Below, one piece after another: positions 55,028 to 63,078 of a DNA stretch of 64,000 bases. This stretch comes from Flavobacterium sp. GTDB taxonomy: Bacteria; Bacteroidota; Bacteroidia; Flavobacteriales; Flavobacteriaceae. The stretch lies in NCBI GenBank assembly GCA_027484725.1, contig JAIXSK010000016.1, forward strand, positions 392,505-456,504, in the 5' to 3' direction. The position numbers and the translations under genes are program-made. Position 1 is the first letter of the stretch. Each line of letters opens with the position of its first letter. The notes under the pieces were generated by a model. It worked only from the letters and a program-made list of their open reading frames with translations, made no database searches and had not been told where the DNA came from.

Positions 55028-55058
55028 CCGGGTTACCTTAATTGGGCCCGGTTTTTTT
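55028..55058 (+). terminator. rho-independent terminator of the LamG gene
   Basis: CCGGG (55028-55032) pairs with CCCGG (55047-55051) and seven T follow. The T-run reaches into the stop codon of the convergent thioesterase gene. Confidence 0.85.
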
Positions 55059-55488
55059 ATTGATATCCTGCAACACTTTCTAAGCTTAGGGCACTTTTCA
55101 TAAAGTTTCCGCTGCCGCGCGCTACTTCACGGCCTTTGGCATCATACAATACGGCATCAGCCACCCACCAATTTTTAGACGCAAACTGGAGCGTGCCCAC
55201 CGCCTTGAGGATGCCGTTTTTAACGGGTCGTAAGATTTGAATATTGAACGCAACTGTATATACAAAAGCATCAGTCACTACTGAATTCACCGCAAAATAA
55301 GCCGCATCGTCCAACATCTTAAAATAGACCGAACCGTGCAGGCTTTGCCCCGCATGAAAATACTCGGGTTGCACCTCAAGAGTAATGATGGCTTGGCCTT
55401 CTGAAATATCTATCTGTACACCCGGATAAGTAGCCTGGTTGATCGGGCCGGAGTAGTACATGTTTTGGAGTTTTTGGTAGTGGGTCAT
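55057..55488 (-). CDS. hotdog-fold (PaaI-like) thioesterase
   Basis: 143 residues, single hotdog domain. Central helix HGSVYFKMLDDAAYFAVNS carries the PaaI-type HG...D pattern, followed by VYTVAFNIQILRPVKNG and a strand-rich end (VADAVLYDAKGREVARGSG). Cytoplasmic acyl-CoA hydrolase; the substrate is not deducible. Its upstream side faces the C-free repeat array at 55514-55808. Confidence 0.85.
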   Translation of the reverse strand: MTHYQKLQNMYYSGPINQATYPGVQIDISEGQAIITLEVQPEYFHAGQSLHGSVYFKMLDDAAYFAVNSVVTDAFVYTVAFNIQILRPVKNGILKAVGTLQFASKNWWVADAVLYDAKGREVARGSGNFMKSALSLESVAGYQ

Positions 55489-55513
55489 AAGTTGAGGTTG
55501 TTGGATTAAGTTT

Positions 55514-55808
55514 AGAAGGTTTAAAGAGTTTAAAGAGTTTAGAAAGTTTAAGAAGGTTTAGAAGGTTTAAAGAGTTTAGAAAGTTTAAGAAGGTTTAGAA
55601 AGTTTAAGAAGGTTTAGAAGGTTTAAAGAGTTTAGAAAGTTTAAGAAGGTTTAGAAGGTTTAGAAGGTTTAAAGAGTTTAGAAAGTTTAAGAAGGTTTAG
55701 AAGGTTTAAAGAGTTTAGAAAGTTTAAGAAGTTTAAGAAGGTTTAGAAGGTTTAGAAGGTTTAAAGAGTTTAGAAGGTTTAAAGGGTTTAAGAAGTTTAG
55801 TAGTTGTG
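55514..55808. repeat. GTTTA-type 9/10-bp tandem repeat array, no C on the + strand
   Basis: About 32 head-to-tail units: GTTTAGAAG, GTTTAAAGA, GTTTAGAAA, GTTTAAGAA(G) and variants. They combine into a higher-order period of about 37 bp (9+9+9+10). From 55487 to 55821, 335 bases in a row, the + strand has no C at all. Not a CRISPR: no spacers, unit far too short. No frame through it is gene-like. Confidence 0.9.
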
Positions 55809-55841
55809 GGTTGGTAAAGGTCGGTATTTTATTTAAGGGTC

Positions 55842-55873
55842 TGGGTGCCTGAGTTGCTGAGTGCCTGAGAAGT
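55842..55873 (+). repeat. 8-bp TGAGNNNN array, single orientation
   Basis: Four units TGGGTGCC, TGAGTTGC, TGAGTGCC, TGAGAAGT. It shares the 19-base word GCTGAGTGCCTGAGAAGTT with the array at 4721-4760. No inverted partner was seen nearby. Confidence 0.8.
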
Positions 55874-55968
55874 TCTGAAGTTGTGGGGTGCAGAATTCTT
55901 TTTCACGAAGGTACTTAAAAAGAGAAATCAAATGAATGAAAAAAACTCTGAATGTATATCTTTACAAA

Positions 55969-56568
55969 ATGAAAAATATAGTGGTAACATTACTCATTTG
56001 TTTTGCTTTAGGATGTCACAAAAAACAAGAACAACTGCCGTTTCTCGGTCAACCTGTTGTGCGCGGAAATGATACCATTTATCCCAAAATAAAAGACTTT
56101 TCATTTATTGATCAAGACAGTATGATTGTTACCAATGAAACTTTCAAAGGTAAAATCTACATTGCGGATTTCATTTTCTTGTCTTGCCCGACTATTTGCC
56201 CAAAGATGAACTTTGAGCTTAACAGGGTTTATGATGTCTATAAAAATAATCCCAAAGTGAATTATTTATCACACACCATTGATCCAGAACACGACAACAT
56301 TGAAAGGCTCAAAGCCTACCGTAATTCATTAGCTTTGAATCAGAATTGGCATTTTGTAACAGGCAATAAAGACAGTATTTTTAGTATCGCTACCAAAAGC
56401 TATTTTACAACCGCTTATCCTGATGCAAAAGAACCGGGCGGATTGGTGCATGGTGGCGGACTGTTGTTAATAGACCAAAACAGACACATCAGAGGCGTTT
56501 ATGATGGAACCAACCCCAAAGAGACAGAACGATTAATTCAAGACATAGCCGTCTTGTTAAAAGAATAG
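55969..56568 (+). CDS. Sco1/SenC-type periplasmic lipoprotein
   Basis: 199 residues from ATG 55969, chosen because MKNIVVTLLICFALGC is a lipoprotein signal with lipidated Cys; an ATG at 55936 would place a charged stretch in front. Thioredoxin-like SCO fold: copper/redox motif CPTICP, and the distal His in GGLVHGGG, the normal CxxxC...H set. SCO proteins deliver copper to, or reduce thiols of, oxidases. First gene of a block of envelope redox genes upstream of a cytochrome-rich membrane complex, which fits an assembly role. Confidence 0.93.
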   Translation: MKNIVVTLLICFALGCHKKQEQLPFLGQPVVRGNDTIYPKIKDFSFIDQDSMIVTNETFKGKIYIADFIFLSCPTICPKMNFELNRVYDVYKNNPKVNYLSHTIDPEHDNIERLKAYRNSLALNQNWHFVTGNKDSIFSIATKSYFTTAYPDAKEPGGLVHGGGLLLIDQNRHIRGVYDGTNPKETERLIQDIAVLLKE

Positions 56569-56586
56569 ATAATGTACCTTTGCCGT

Positions 56587-56961
56587 ATGAAAAAAGCATG
56601 GATCTATTTTTTACTGTTTATTTTCTGCTTCCAGAGCACCCAAAGCTTATGGATCATTACTTCGTTTGAACTGAATCGAGATTATATTGCCAAGAATCTT
56701 TGTATCAATCGATTTGACAAAATACCTGTTTGTAAAGGACAGTGTTTTTTGAATAAAGAGTTAAACAAAGAACAAAAAGACCACAAAAAAAACCTCACTA
56801 CCCTAGAGAAAGAAGTACTCTATACCGCCCCTGAATTATTCAATTTGGACGGCTCTAAAATTCAAATCTTTACAACAAAAGAAGCCATTGGTTTTCATAC
56901 CGATGCCGCTTATTTCTCTTTTCTTAATTCTGTTGATAATCCGCCCGAGTTGGTTTTATGA
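56587..56961 (+). CDS. small periplasmic Cys-motif protein
   Basis: 124 residues from ATG 56587 (an in-frame ATG at 56572 also exists). Signal segment MKKAWIYFLLFIFCFQSTQS, then YIAKNLCINRFDKIPVCKGQ and CFLNKELNKEQ. The pattern NLCxNRxxxPxCxGxCxLxKxL is shared by many unnamed Bacteroidota envelope proteins; three closely placed Cys suggest metal or disulfide chemistry. No experimental function known to me. It follows the SCO gene, and a TACCTTTG -7-like box overlaps its 5' end (56575-56582). Copper handling is my inference from context. Confidence 0.75.
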   Translation: MKKAWIYFLLFIFCFQSTQSLWIITSFELNRDYIAKNLCINRFDKIPVCKGQCFLNKELNKEQKDHKKNLTTLEKEVLYTAPELFNLDGSKIQIFTTKEAIGFHTDAAYFSFLNSVDNPPELVL

Positions 56962-56995
56962 TTCTGAGTAATTATGAATTTAAAACCCAAACATT

Positions 56996-57865
56996 ATGCG
57001 ATCAAGTACCATCTTGAATTGTATTTTGGCGGATTTTAGCAACAACAACAGTGATATTTTTTATGATTCGATCAAGGGTTTTAATGCCCGATATCCGTTT
57101 GTAGAGGAATCGCATAAACAAGATTTTTATTCTATTTTGTTTATAGATTCTTGCTCGGGAACCCTTGAAGTTGACCATCATAAAATTTATTTCAACTGTC
57201 CGAAGGTTGTTATCATTCAACCCAACTGCATTTCAAAAATAAATTTACCGCCCCAAGCAACCGGGCAAATGATTTCGTTTACCGAAACTTTTTTCTCATT
57301 GCGATACAACAACAATGCTTTAAAAGATTTTTCTTTTTTTAAAAAGGACAATCGGCCCTATATATCTTTAAATACCAGACAAAATGAACACTTAAATACT
57401 TTTTTTGAACTTTTTGCCTATGAATATAACGCTGTGTTGAAAGACAAAAACAAAGTGCTCCGTTCGTATTTAAATATACTCTTAGTGCAACTCGATCGTA
57501 TCTGTAACCCCGATTCATTGATCAAATCGCACAACACCAAAAGCGAAAAAGTCAAAGAATTTGAAAAATTAGTCGAGTTGCATTTTCGCGAAAATAAATT
57601 GCCTTCATTTTATGCCGAAAAGCTGCATGTAACAACAAATTACCTCAATAAAATCTGTAAAAGCGAAGTCAGAAAAACAGCTGGTGACATCATCCGAAAG
57701 CAAATCACCATTGAGGCACAGCGACTTTTGCATTACACCAACCTGACCATCAACCAAATTGCCTATGATTTAGGGTTTGAGAACGTTTCGTATTTCAGTA
57801 CTTTTTTCAAAAAGCAAACCATGGTCACACCGGAACAATTCCGAAAAAAAGAAAGTTATTCTTAA
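56996..57865 (+). CDS. AraC-family transcriptional regulator
   Basis: 289 residues. N-terminal cupin-like half (DFYSILFIDSCSGTLEVDHH, VVIIQPNCISKINLPPQ). C-terminal HTH pair: NKLPSFYAEKLHVTTNYLNK and INQIAYDLGFENVSYFSTFF, closing with VTPEQFRKKE. Inserted between the Cys-motif gene and the superoxide dismutase gene, all in one direction, so it probably controls this redox block. The sensing half is unlike that of the AraC protein at 11 kb. Confidence 0.92.
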   Translation: MRSSTILNCILADFSNNNSDIFYDSIKGFNARYPFVEESHKQDFYSILFIDSCSGTLEVDHHKIYFNCPKVVIIQPNCISKINLPPQATGQMISFTETFFSLRYNNNALKDFSFFKKDNRPYISLNTRQNEHLNTFFELFAYEYNAVLKDKNKVLRSYLNILLVQLDRICNPDSLIKSHNTKSEKVKEFEKLVELHFRENKLPSFYAEKLHVTTNYLNKICKSEVRKTAGDIIRKQITIEAQRLLHYTNLTINQIAYDLGFENVSYFSTFFKKQTMVTPEQFRKKESYS

Positions 57866-57882
57866 TTTAAAACGATGCAATA

Positions 57883-58551
57883 ATGAAAACAAAACCTTTT
57901 TTAATGCTGCTCTTGGTTTGCTCTCAAGGGCTTTCGGCACAGTTTACACAAAAACCATTGCCGTATGCCTACAATGCTTTGGAGCCTTTTATCGATGCGC
58001 AAACCATGGAAATCCATTACAGCAAACACCACGCTGCGTATGTAAAGAACTTAAACGCAGCCGTGGCAGGAACCGAGGCTGAAAAAATGTCCATTACAGA
58101 AATATTTGCTCATATCTCTAAGCTTAGTCCAGCAATTAGAAACAACGCCGGCGGACATTTTAACCACGAATTCTTTTGGTCTGTCCTAACACCAGAAAAA
58201 AACACCAAACCCTCAGCCGATTTAGCAAAAGCAATCCGTGAAACCTTTGGCAGTCTCGACGCCTTAAAGGATAAATTGAATGCTGCAGGAACATCGCGCT
58301 TTGGCTCGGGTTGGGTTTGGTTGTATGTGGGCCAAGACGGAAAATTGGCCATTTGCTCTACAGCCAATCAAGACAATCCCTTAATGGATATGGCCGAAAA
58401 CAAAGGCATGCCCATTTTAGCCATTGATGTTTGGGAGCATGCTTATTATTTGAAATACCAAAACAAGCGCGCCGATTACCTTACTGCCATTTGGAATGTG
58501 ATCAATTGGAATGAAGTCAGTAATTATTACAAAATGGCAAAACTAAAATGA
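57883..58551 (+). CDS. secreted Mn-type superoxide dismutase
   Basis: 222 residues with a signal peptide (LVCSQGLSAQF), unusual for the mostly cytoplasmic family. Metal ligands: H45 in HYSKHH, His in HFNHEFFW, and Asp and His in DVWEHAYYLKY. GGHFNH at the second ligand and the ANQDNP loop with a Gln in the C-terminal half are the pattern of Mn or cambialistic enzymes rather than Fe-type (which has the Gln in the N-terminal half). It removes superoxide in the periplasm. Stop overlaps the next ATG (ATGA). Confidence 0.93.
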   Translation: MKTKPFLMLLLVCSQGLSAQFTQKPLPYAYNALEPFIDAQTMEIHYSKHHAAYVKNLNAAVAGTEAEKMSITEIFAHISKLSPAIRNNAGGHFNHEFFWSVLTPEKNTKPSADLAKAIRETFGSLDALKDKLNAAGTSRFGSGWVWLYVGQDGKLAICSTANQDNPLMDMAENKGMPILAIDVWEHAYYLKYQNKRADYLTAIWNVINWNEVSNYYKMAKLK

Positions 58552-59720
58552 GAACAACAATAACCACTTTACTATTGTTGACAGGTTGTACTTTGTTGGC
58601 GCAAGATTTCAATCTCGACAATCGGGACTATCAAACCATATCATGGAAAACTTTTTTGGCGCGTTTAGACAAGAATCCGAAACTGATTTATTTCGATATC
58701 CGAACCAAAGGGGAACAATGCGATACTTCAAGCTACAAATCCTATAATCAAGGAAAAATTAAAGGTGCCATTGAAACTGATTTTTATGATTTCAAAGGCT
58801 CGTATCCCAAATATTTAAAGCATAAAAAGGATACCATTTATTTGTATTGCAGCCACAGCCGCCGTTCCAGATTGTTGGCTCAGAAATTGGCCGATAGCGC
58901 CTTCACCCACGTGGTTAGTATTAATGGCGGATTGTCATATCTGAATGTGCTTTCAGAGCAAACCATTCCTTTGAAGAAGAAATTTTATCAGACTCAGATT
59001 AAGTACGCGTTGGTTTCTCCAGAAGAATTTATCACAAAAATGAATCAAAAATCGGCGCAGTTAATTGATGTTAGGCCTGATTCTACCTATTATGAGAAAG
59101 GCAAAAGCATCTGGGAAAATTCCTTCGGAAGAGTGCCTAAATCGATCCACATTCCGTATGATAAAATGACAGAAAACCTCAATCTTCTTGACTCAGAAAA
59201 AGAAATCATATTCTTTGATAATGATGGAAGTTTAGCCCCCATAGCTGCCGAAAAAGTAGCCGCAAATAGCCGCAGAATCGGAGTGCTTTTTTTTGGTCTG
59301 GATCATTTGCGAAATTCCGTGAGTTATAAAAAAAGACCTTTTTTGAATTCAAAGTTTAAAATGCTCACTGCCGCAGATTTTATGACGATGAAAGACCAAA
59401 TCCCGACAATCATTGACACCAGAACCCCAACAGCTTTTCAAAATACGGATTCAGTTGCGACGAAGAATATAGGAAAGCTTAAAGCTGCAATCAATATTCC
59501 TTTTTCAGAATTGTCGGCACGAACCATTGCGCCATACAAAAGCAAAACTTTGATGATCTATGATGCTTTTATGGACGACGAGTTGTTTTTATATGCTCAA
59601 AGGTTACAAAGCCTAGGAATTACTGATTTTTATATACTCGCTGGAGGCTTTTGGTATTTCAGATGGACCGCAGCCAATACCGAATTAAAAAAAGAACTAG
59701 AAACTTTAATCAATCCTTGA
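58548..59720 (+). CDS. exported triple rhodanese-domain protein
   Basis: 390 residues. N-terminal signal LLLLTGCTLLAQ; cleavage at LAQ or lipidation at Cys are both possible. Three rhodanese-like units: about 30-135 (LIYFDIRTKGEQCD, IYLYCSHSRRS with the active-site Cys, INGGLSYL); about 150-255 (LIDVRPDSTYYEKG, FFDNDGS with no Cys); about 275-385 (IIDTRTPTAFQ, LMIYDAFMDDE with no Cys, LAGGFWYF). So only the first can carry sulfur; the other two may be structural or bind partners. Coupled to the SOD gene, two bases before the YHS gene. Confidence 0.88.
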   Translation: MRTTITTLLLLTGCTLLAQDFNLDNRDYQTISWKTFLARLDKNPKLIYFDIRTKGEQCDTSSYKSYNQGKIKGAIETDFYDFKGSYPKYLKHKKDTIYLYCSHSRRSRLLAQKLADSAFTHVVSINGGLSYLNVLSEQTIPLKKKFYQTQIKYALVSPEEFITKMNQKSAQLIDVRPDSTYYEKGKSIWENSFGRVPKSIHIPYDKMTENLNLLDSEKEIIFFDNDGSLAPIAAEKVAANSRRIGVLFFGLDHLRNSVSYKKRPFLNSKFKMLTAADFMTMKDQIPTIIDTRTPTAFQNTDSVATKNIGKLKAAINIPFSELSARTIAPYKSKTLMIYDAFMDDELFLYAQRLQSLGITDFYILAGGFWYFRWTAANTELKKELETLINP

Positions 59721-59721
59721 A

Positions 59722-60009
59722 ATGAAAAAAATCATCTATCTATTGTGTCTAGCAGCCTTCATGAGTTGCCATAAAAAAGAAGCATCAGTTACGGTAAAAG
59801 AATCAACTAGTCTTATTGATCCCAAAAATCCGCTCAACCAATTGAAATACGCCAATAAAATTGATTTCTATTGCAAGATGGACATCACCAAATACGGCGT
59901 TAGTGATACTGCAGTATACAAGGGGAAACTCTATGGGTTTTGCGCCAAAATGTGTAAGGATGAATTCAAGAAAAATCCTGAAATGTATTTGCAGAAGAAC
60001 CAAAATTGA
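59722..60009 (+). CDS. YHS-domain lipoprotein
   Basis: 95 residues. Lipoprotein signal MKKIIYLLCLAAFMSC. A small YHS-like domain: NKIDFYCKMDITKYG, then KLYGFCAKMCKDEF and FKKNPEMYL. The three Cys with this spacing are the metal-binding set of the family (copper or other soft metals). Last gene of the block that starts with the SCO protein; a strong terminator follows. Confidence 0.88.
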   Translation: MKKIIYLLCLAAFMSCHKKEASVTVKESTSLIDPKNPLNQLKYANKIDFYCKMDITKYGVSDTAVYKGKLYGFCAKMCKDEFKKNPEMYLQKNQN

Positions 60010-60077
60010 AAGACTAGGATTGAAAATCTAAATCAAAGGATGCAAAAAACAACAAAAAAAGCACTTTTATCAAAGTG

Positions 60078-60111
60078 AGCAGGAACGTTTTTCTAAACAT
60101 CCTGCTTTTTT
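60078..60111 (+). terminator. rho-independent terminator of the redox block
   Basis: AGCAGGA (60078-60084) pairs with TCCTGCT (60100-60106), an inner GTTT/AAAC pair extends the stem, then TTTTTTG and more T. It separates the SCO-YHS block from the cytochrome genes. Confidence 0.9.
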
Positions 60112-60170
60112 GTTTTTAGGACTATTCACACATTGATTTCAACTTTGCATCATTCAAAAATGCGAATCAT

Positions 60171-61613
60171 ATGGATTTTCCGATTTTTCACCTAGACTGG
60201 CTCAACAACCGCATGCTCATTGCCATTATTGCCATTTTGCACGTCATCATCAACCACGGATTGGCGGTGGGTTTTATGCCTTTCGTAACATGGCTGGAAC
60301 AACGTGGAGTTTCAAAAAGCGGCACAGACCAGATTACTGATCTGGAGTGGGACAAAATGGTTTACAAAATCATGAAGGTGGCGTTCATCATCACCACTAC
60401 TTTAGGAGCCATGACCGGAGTAGGAATATGGGTTTCGGTGGCACTGGTGAGTCCGAGTTCTATCGGAAGTTTGATTCGCGTGTTTTTTTGGGCTTGGTTT
60501 ATTGAATGGTTGGTGTTTGTTACCGAAGTTATTCTTATTATGGTGTATTTCTTGACCTGGAAAAACAGCAACAGTTCGCTCAAAGCCAAGTTAAGACACA
60601 TCAAGTTTGGGTGGTATCTGAGTGTATTCTCTTGGATTACCATGGCCATCATTGTATCAATTTTAGGTTTTATGATGGATCCCGGAAACTGGCAAACCAA
60701 TCATACCTTACTCAATGGTTTTACCAATCCGATTTATTTGCCACAGTTGCTCTTCAGGACACCTACTGCCATGTTGGTAGCGGGCATCTTTGGCATGTTT
60801 CTCATTACCTTATTTACCAAAACTGGCACTAAGTTGCGATTGACCGCAGTGAAATATGCCTCTAAATGGATTTTGTTTTGGGCACCAATTTCACTCATGG
60901 GCGCGTACATCTATTACAAAGTGATGCCTGAAGCCATGACCGCCAATCTCAGTACGGCGGTAGGAACTTTAGAATTTGCACAGTACTATGATTTGTTGCT
61001 CTACGTAGCATTGGCCGGGGTGTTGTTTACTTTGGCCATTGGTATCATTGGTATCTATAAAACCCAGTGGCTCAAACCGGCTTATGTTGTGGTTCCGGTG
61101 GTTATTGCCATTGGCTATCTGGGCTTTTTTGAACGGGTGCGCGAATTCATCCGAAAACCGTATGTCATTAGTCAGTATATGTATTCAAACTTATTGCTCA
61201 AAGACGATTATGTGGTTTTTAAAAAAGACGGTGTACTCAAACACGCCACCTATGTTTCAACGCATGAAGTCACACCCGACAATAAACTGGAAGCCGGTAA
61301 AAACGTTTTTGCCATTGCTTGCAGCCGATGCCACACCACACAAGGCGTGAACAGCATTGTGTATGTGTATGAAAAAATGTATGGTTTTAACCAACCGCTC
61401 GATGTAAACTCAATGGCCGGTTATATGAAAAACATGCACAACGGACGCACTTTTATGCCCGAATTTCCGGGGAATGATGCCGAGGCCGATGCGCTGGCAA
61501 CTTACATCCGCTATTTGCAACAAACCGACGATGTATACTCGGGTGCGCAAGAAGAGGGAATTCAGATCAATCCTGAACATACCGCCGAAGCCTTATTAAA
61601 AAACAGAAAATAA
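60171..61613 (+). CDS. polytopic membrane cytochrome c, cytochrome bd (CydA)-superfamily-like
   Basis: 480 residues. About eight to nine membrane helices (residues 13-40, 67-92, 103-129, 148-168, 196-215, 230-250, 270-297, 303-320), then a periplasmic c-type cytochrome domain with CSRCH at 384-388 and axial Met in TFMPEF. CydA-like traits: His (H24, H29) in helix 1 followed by PFVTWLEQRG, a Gly-rich GAMTGVGIW helix 2, E119 in helix 3 (FVTEVILIMVYF), and ERVREFIRKPYVI, which resembles the CydA GRQPW region. The quinol loop of classical CydA is not evident. Likely heme-bearing subunit of a cytochrome c-linked terminal oxidase or reductase; assignment to the bd superfamily is by motif reading only. 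Confidence 0.65.
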   Translation: MDFPIFHLDWLNNRMLIAIIAILHVIINHGLAVGFMPFVTWLEQRGVSKSGTDQITDLEWDKMVYKIMKVAFIITTTLGAMTGVGIWVSVALVSPSSIGSLIRVFFWAWFIEWLVFVTEVILIMVYFLTWKNSNSSLKAKLRHIKFGWYLSVFSWITMAIIVSILGFMMDPGNWQTNHTLLNGFTNPIYLPQLLFRTPTAMLVAGIFGMFLITLFTKTGTKLRLTAVKYASKWILFWAPISLMGAYIYYKVMPEAMTANLSTAVGTLEFAQYYDLLLYVALAGVLFTLAIGIIGIYKTQWLKPAYVVVPVVIAIGYLGFFERVREFIRKPYVISQYMYSNLLLKDDYVVFKKDGVLKHATYVSTHEVTPDNKLEAGKNVFAIACSRCHTTQGVNSIVYVYEKMYGFNQPLDVNSMAGYMKNMHNGRTFMPEFPGNDAEADALATYIRYLQQTDDVYSGAQEEGIQINPEHTAEALLKNRK

Positions 61614-61619
61614 ATAGAT

Positions 61620-62969
61620 ATGTTCCCAAGCTTGTTGATTTTTTGGCAAACCACGCCCGTTCCCAGAGACCTTCCTTTGCCATTGCCATTGCCGGAATGG
61701 TTACTGGTGGTTTTGTTGGTGTTTTCATTTTTAGTGCACATCCTTTTTGTCAATTTGATGGTAGGTGGTTCTATTCTTACTTTGATGGCACAAATCAAAG
61801 GGTTAAAAAATAAAGAATACGATACATTGGCCCATGAAATTGCCTCGACCATAACGGTCAACAAAAGTATGGCGGTAGTTATGGGTATTGCGCCTTTGTT
61901 GTGCATCAACACCTTGTACAGCCTTTATTTTTATTCGGCCAATGCGCTCACCGGACTCATGTGGTTGGCCATTGTACCCCTGGTTACCGTAGCTTTTTTA
62001 TTGACTTATTTGCACAAGTTTACTTGGGAGGCTTTAGAAAAACATAAAGCCATACACATCTCAATTCTGGCTGTTTCGGTAGCTTTGTTTTTGTTTATTC
62101 CGCTGATTTTCCTCACCAACATCAACCTGATGCTGTTTCCTGAAAAATGGGGAACGGTCAAAGGATTTTTTAGCGCCTTGCTTTTGCCCAACGTGTTCCC
62201 GAGGTATTTGCACTTCATCATGGCCTCGCTCTCGATTACAGGTTTGTTTTTGCATTGGTATATGGGCCGAAAAAACTATCCATTTGAAACAATTTTTACC
62301 CAACTCACCCGATTTGAACTCAAGAAAAAAGGTTATTCGTTGGCTTTGGTCGCTTCGGTCATTCAGTTTTTGATTGGACCAATTGTTCTCTTGACCTTGC
62401 CTTCTAAAGGATTGGGTTGGAATTTAATCGCTATTATTTTTACCGGTGCCGCTATAGCCATACCTGCTATGTGGATGATGTGGAAAGGCATCAACGGCAA
62501 CGAACAAACCATCGATAAAGATTTCAAGAAAGTTTTGATACTCATGTCTGTTACGGTTTTGTTTATGGGGTCAGGCCGTCAGGTATATCGGGCCAATGCA
62601 CTCGAAAAACACCGAGAATTGGTTCGACTGCGCACCGAAGAATTCCAAAAACGCAAAAAAGAAGCGCTGGTTGAAAGCCAAAAAGAGCAAGCCTCTGAAC
62701 AAAACGCCAATTTATCATTAGCTGACAAAGGAAAAAATGTATTCAATCAATATTGTGCTGCCTGTCATAAACCCAATGAAAAACTGGTAGGTCCGCCGGT
62801 TATTGAAATGAATTCTATTTACAAAGGCAACAAAGACGGCTTGCAAAGTTGGATTAAAAACCCCGGTAAAAAACGTCCTGATTATCCGCAGATGCCAAGT
62901 TTTGCAGCCCAACTCAATCAAGAACAGTTAGATCAGTTGGCTGAGTATATATTGACAATAAAAAAGTAA
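61620..62969 (+). CDS. second polytopic membrane cytochrome c of the same complex
   Basis: 449 residues, six bases after its partner. About eight helices: 26-58, 84-104, 110-130, 145-166, 195-216, 238-260, 266-288, 303-318. Conserved-looking His H40 in helix 1 and H198 in FPRYLHFIMASLSITG, which resembles the CydA helix that carries the high-spin heme ligand. A charged helical linker (330-365) leads to a C-terminal cytochrome c domain with CAACH at 379-383 and axial Met in DYPQMPSF. Two fused c-hemes in two different subunits, both facing the periplasm, suggest electron entry from soluble cytochrome c or copper protein. Not a classical CydB. Confidence 0.6.
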   Translation: MFPSLLIFWQTTPVPRDLPLPLPLPEWLLVVLLVFSFLVHILFVNLMVGGSILTLMAQIKGLKNKEYDTLAHEIASTITVNKSMAVVMGIAPLLCINTLYSLYFYSANALTGLMWLAIVPLVTVAFLLTYLHKFTWEALEKHKAIHISILAVSVALFLFIPLIFLTNINLMLFPEKWGTVKGFFSALLLPNVFPRYLHFIMASLSITGLFLHWYMGRKNYPFETIFTQLTRFELKKKGYSLALVASVIQFLIGPIVLLTLPSKGLGWNLIAIIFTGAAIAIPAMWMMWKGINGNEQTIDKDFKKVLILMSVTVLFMGSGRQVYRANALEKHRELVRLRTEEFQKRKKEALVESQKEQASEQNANLSLADKGKNVFNQYCAACHKPNEKLVGPPVIEMNSIYKGNKDGLQSWIKNPGKKRPDYPQMPSFAAQLNQEQLDQLAEYILTIKK

Positions 62970-62970
62970 A

Positions 62971-63057
62971 ATGAAATTAAAAATATTTTTCTGGGTGCCG
63001 GTACTCATTGCAATAGGGATGTTTCTTTTGTTGTGGTATCGGTCAGAACACAACTAA
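62971..63057 (+). CDS. 28-residue single-helix membrane protein (CydX-like position)
   Basis: ATG 62971 lies one base after the stop of the second cytochrome gene, so it is probably coupled. It reads MKLKIFF, then one hydrophobic helix (WVPVLIAIGMFLLLW) and a charged end YRSEHN. Classical bd oxidases need a similar tiny one-helix subunit (CydX/CydS) encoded behind the large ones. There is no sequence match to CydX that I can claim; the resemblance is in size, topology and place. Confidence 0.6.
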   Translation: MKLKIFFWVPVLIAIGMFLLLWYRSEHN

Positions 63058-63078
63058 CAATTTTTAAAACAAAAAAAT

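Noticed and set aside
55514..55808. Possible CRISPR array
   Set aside because: Units are 9-10 bp without spacers and no cas genes are present.
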